Assembly: GCA_007128085.1 (NCBI GenBank)
Contig: SKYC01000334.1
Span: 1 to 6,983 of the forward strand
Source of the DNA: Saprospiraceae bacterium
Lineage (GTDB): Bacteria > Bacteroidota > Bacteroidia > Chitinophagales > Saprospiraceae
Direction of reading: 5' to 3'
Length of the DNA: 6,983 nucleotides
In this document: positions 6,640 to 6,983 of the stretch, piece by piece
Numbering within the stretch: position 1 is the stretch's first letter
How the letters are laid out: the number at the start of each line of letters is the position of its first letter
The notes under the pieces: generated by a model
Database searches by the model: none
The model's input: the letters and a program-made list of their open reading frames with translations, nothing else
Told to the model about the DNA's origin: nothing
Translations under genes and position numbers: made by a program

Positions 6640-6779
6640 TTTTTTCCATCACATTGATCCACCACTGAGCGATTTAGGAGCATCTGCTAACCAGGTACGG
6701 TGTGGAAATTCGTTTGGTCAGGGTGGCGAATTTTAGTAAATTGCACAAAATTTAATCCAGTTTTAAAATTTTCGGTCTG
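6640..6779. other. Intergenic gap before the lipoprotein gene
   Basis: This 140-base gap follows the stop of the large protein. I see no convincing GC-rich hairpin with a T-run, only an AT-only fold overlapping the stop codon (about 6623-6646). The right half is AT-rich and contains the candidate promoter for the next gene. Confidence 0.4.
6713..6743 (+). promoter_or_regulatory. Candidate Bacteroidota-type promoter of the lipoprotein gene
   Basis: TTTG (6713-6716) is followed after 20 bases by TAAATTGCA (core 6737-6743). This resembles the Bacteroidota -33/-7 pair (TTTG, about 19-20 bases, TAnnTTTG) with one T missing from the -7 box. Transcription would start about 30 bases before the ATG at 6780, which is a sensible leader length. 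The imperfect -7 keeps confidence low. Confidence 0.35.
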
Positions 6780-6983
6780 ATGGGGCGCGCATTTTTGATT
6801 ATCTTTTCACTTTTAATGCTTTTCGGTTGCAGGGGCGACCTTCAGGAGAGGTTCAGAACACAGCCTTCAGCCATCGGAAAAATACAGCAGTTGAATCTGG
6901 TCGTGGATCCCCAGCTTTGGGAGACCCATTTGGCAGATACTTTTTCTTTTTACTACCAGGGCGCCTATTTGATACTGCCGCAA
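6780..6983 (+). CDS. N-terminal part of a DUF4837-like lipoprotein, cut by the window edge
   Basis: An open frame of 68 codons runs from the ATG at 6780 off the end of the window. It begins with a lipoprotein signal peptide: MGRAFLII, a hydrophobic stretch, and lipobox LFGC with the lipidated Cys at residue 17. The mature part after a short linker (SAIGKIQQLNLVVDPQLW, 29-46, then AYLILPQ, 62-68) resembles the start of DUF4837 proteins as I remember them (a GK...VV.D..LW pattern and a later ILPQ-type motif). These are lipoproteins of unknown function found in Bacteroidota. It should sit in the inner or outer membrane facing the periplasm or outside; the residues after Cys (RGDLQE) do not match a clear surface-export signal. 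It is co-directional with the large protein but has its own likely promoter. Lipoprotein status is strong; family assignment rests on a short stretch. Confidence 0.72.
   Translation, partial: MGRAFLIIFSLLMLFGCRGDLQERFRTQPSAIGKIQQLNLVVDPQLWETHLADTFSFYYQGAYLILPQ

Noticed and set aside
6621..6647. AT-only fold with a T-run at the stop codon of the large protein as a terminator
   Set aside because: The stem is all A-T with a bulge and overlaps the last codons and stop, so it would be a very weak terminator.

Overview
The window looks like a piece of a Bacteroidota chromosome. Three things point there. The large protein carries SprB-like repeats, which are known from the gliding adhesins of this phylum. 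The gene at the right edge has the start of a DUF4837-type lipoprotein, a family I associate with Bacteroidota. Shine-Dalgarno sequences are weak throughout, while a TAnnTTTG-like promoter element can be found. Base composition is moderate and looks similar in all genes. The Ig/SprB/third-module arrangement reminds me of large surface proteins of Saprospiria-type marine bacteria, but that is memory, not a search result.

Layout, all on the + strand. (1) 2-982: a complete family 9 glycosyltransferase (heptosyltransferase-like), probably for lipopolysaccharide or another surface glycan. (2) 983-1160: a short gap with small inverted repeats. (3) 1161-1808: a membrane di-iron fatty acid hydroxylase with a full set of histidine boxes, most like fatty acid 2-hydroxylases. 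(4) 1809-2154: a 346-base gap without a gene, holding a candidate promoter element, a 12-base direct repeat and several inverted repeats that could form a structured leader. (5) 2155-6639: a 1494-residue exported protein. In order it has a signal peptide, a small beta-rich N-terminal domain, a Gly/Ala-rich hydrophobic segment, thirteen Ig-like, SprB-like and unnamed cysteine-paired modules, and a C-terminal region that looks like an outer-membrane beta-barrel ending in Phe. (6) 6780-6983: the start of a lipoprotein gene cut by the window edge.

The shared theme is the cell envelope: a sugar transferase for surface glycan, an enzyme that hydroxylates lipid acyl chains, a giant surface-type modular protein and a lipoprotein. 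The gaps between genes (178, 346 and 140 bases) argue against one tight operon, so this is better read as an envelope-themed neighbourhood than as one proven pathway.

The item most worth following up is the large protein. It has an adhesin-like array with a regular super-repeat and a fixed cysteine lattice. Instead of the type IX secretion tail expected on SprB-type proteins it ends in an apparent beta-barrel, so it may anchor itself, and it includes a repeated module I cannot assign to a family. I found no RNA genes, mobile elements or CRISPR arrays.
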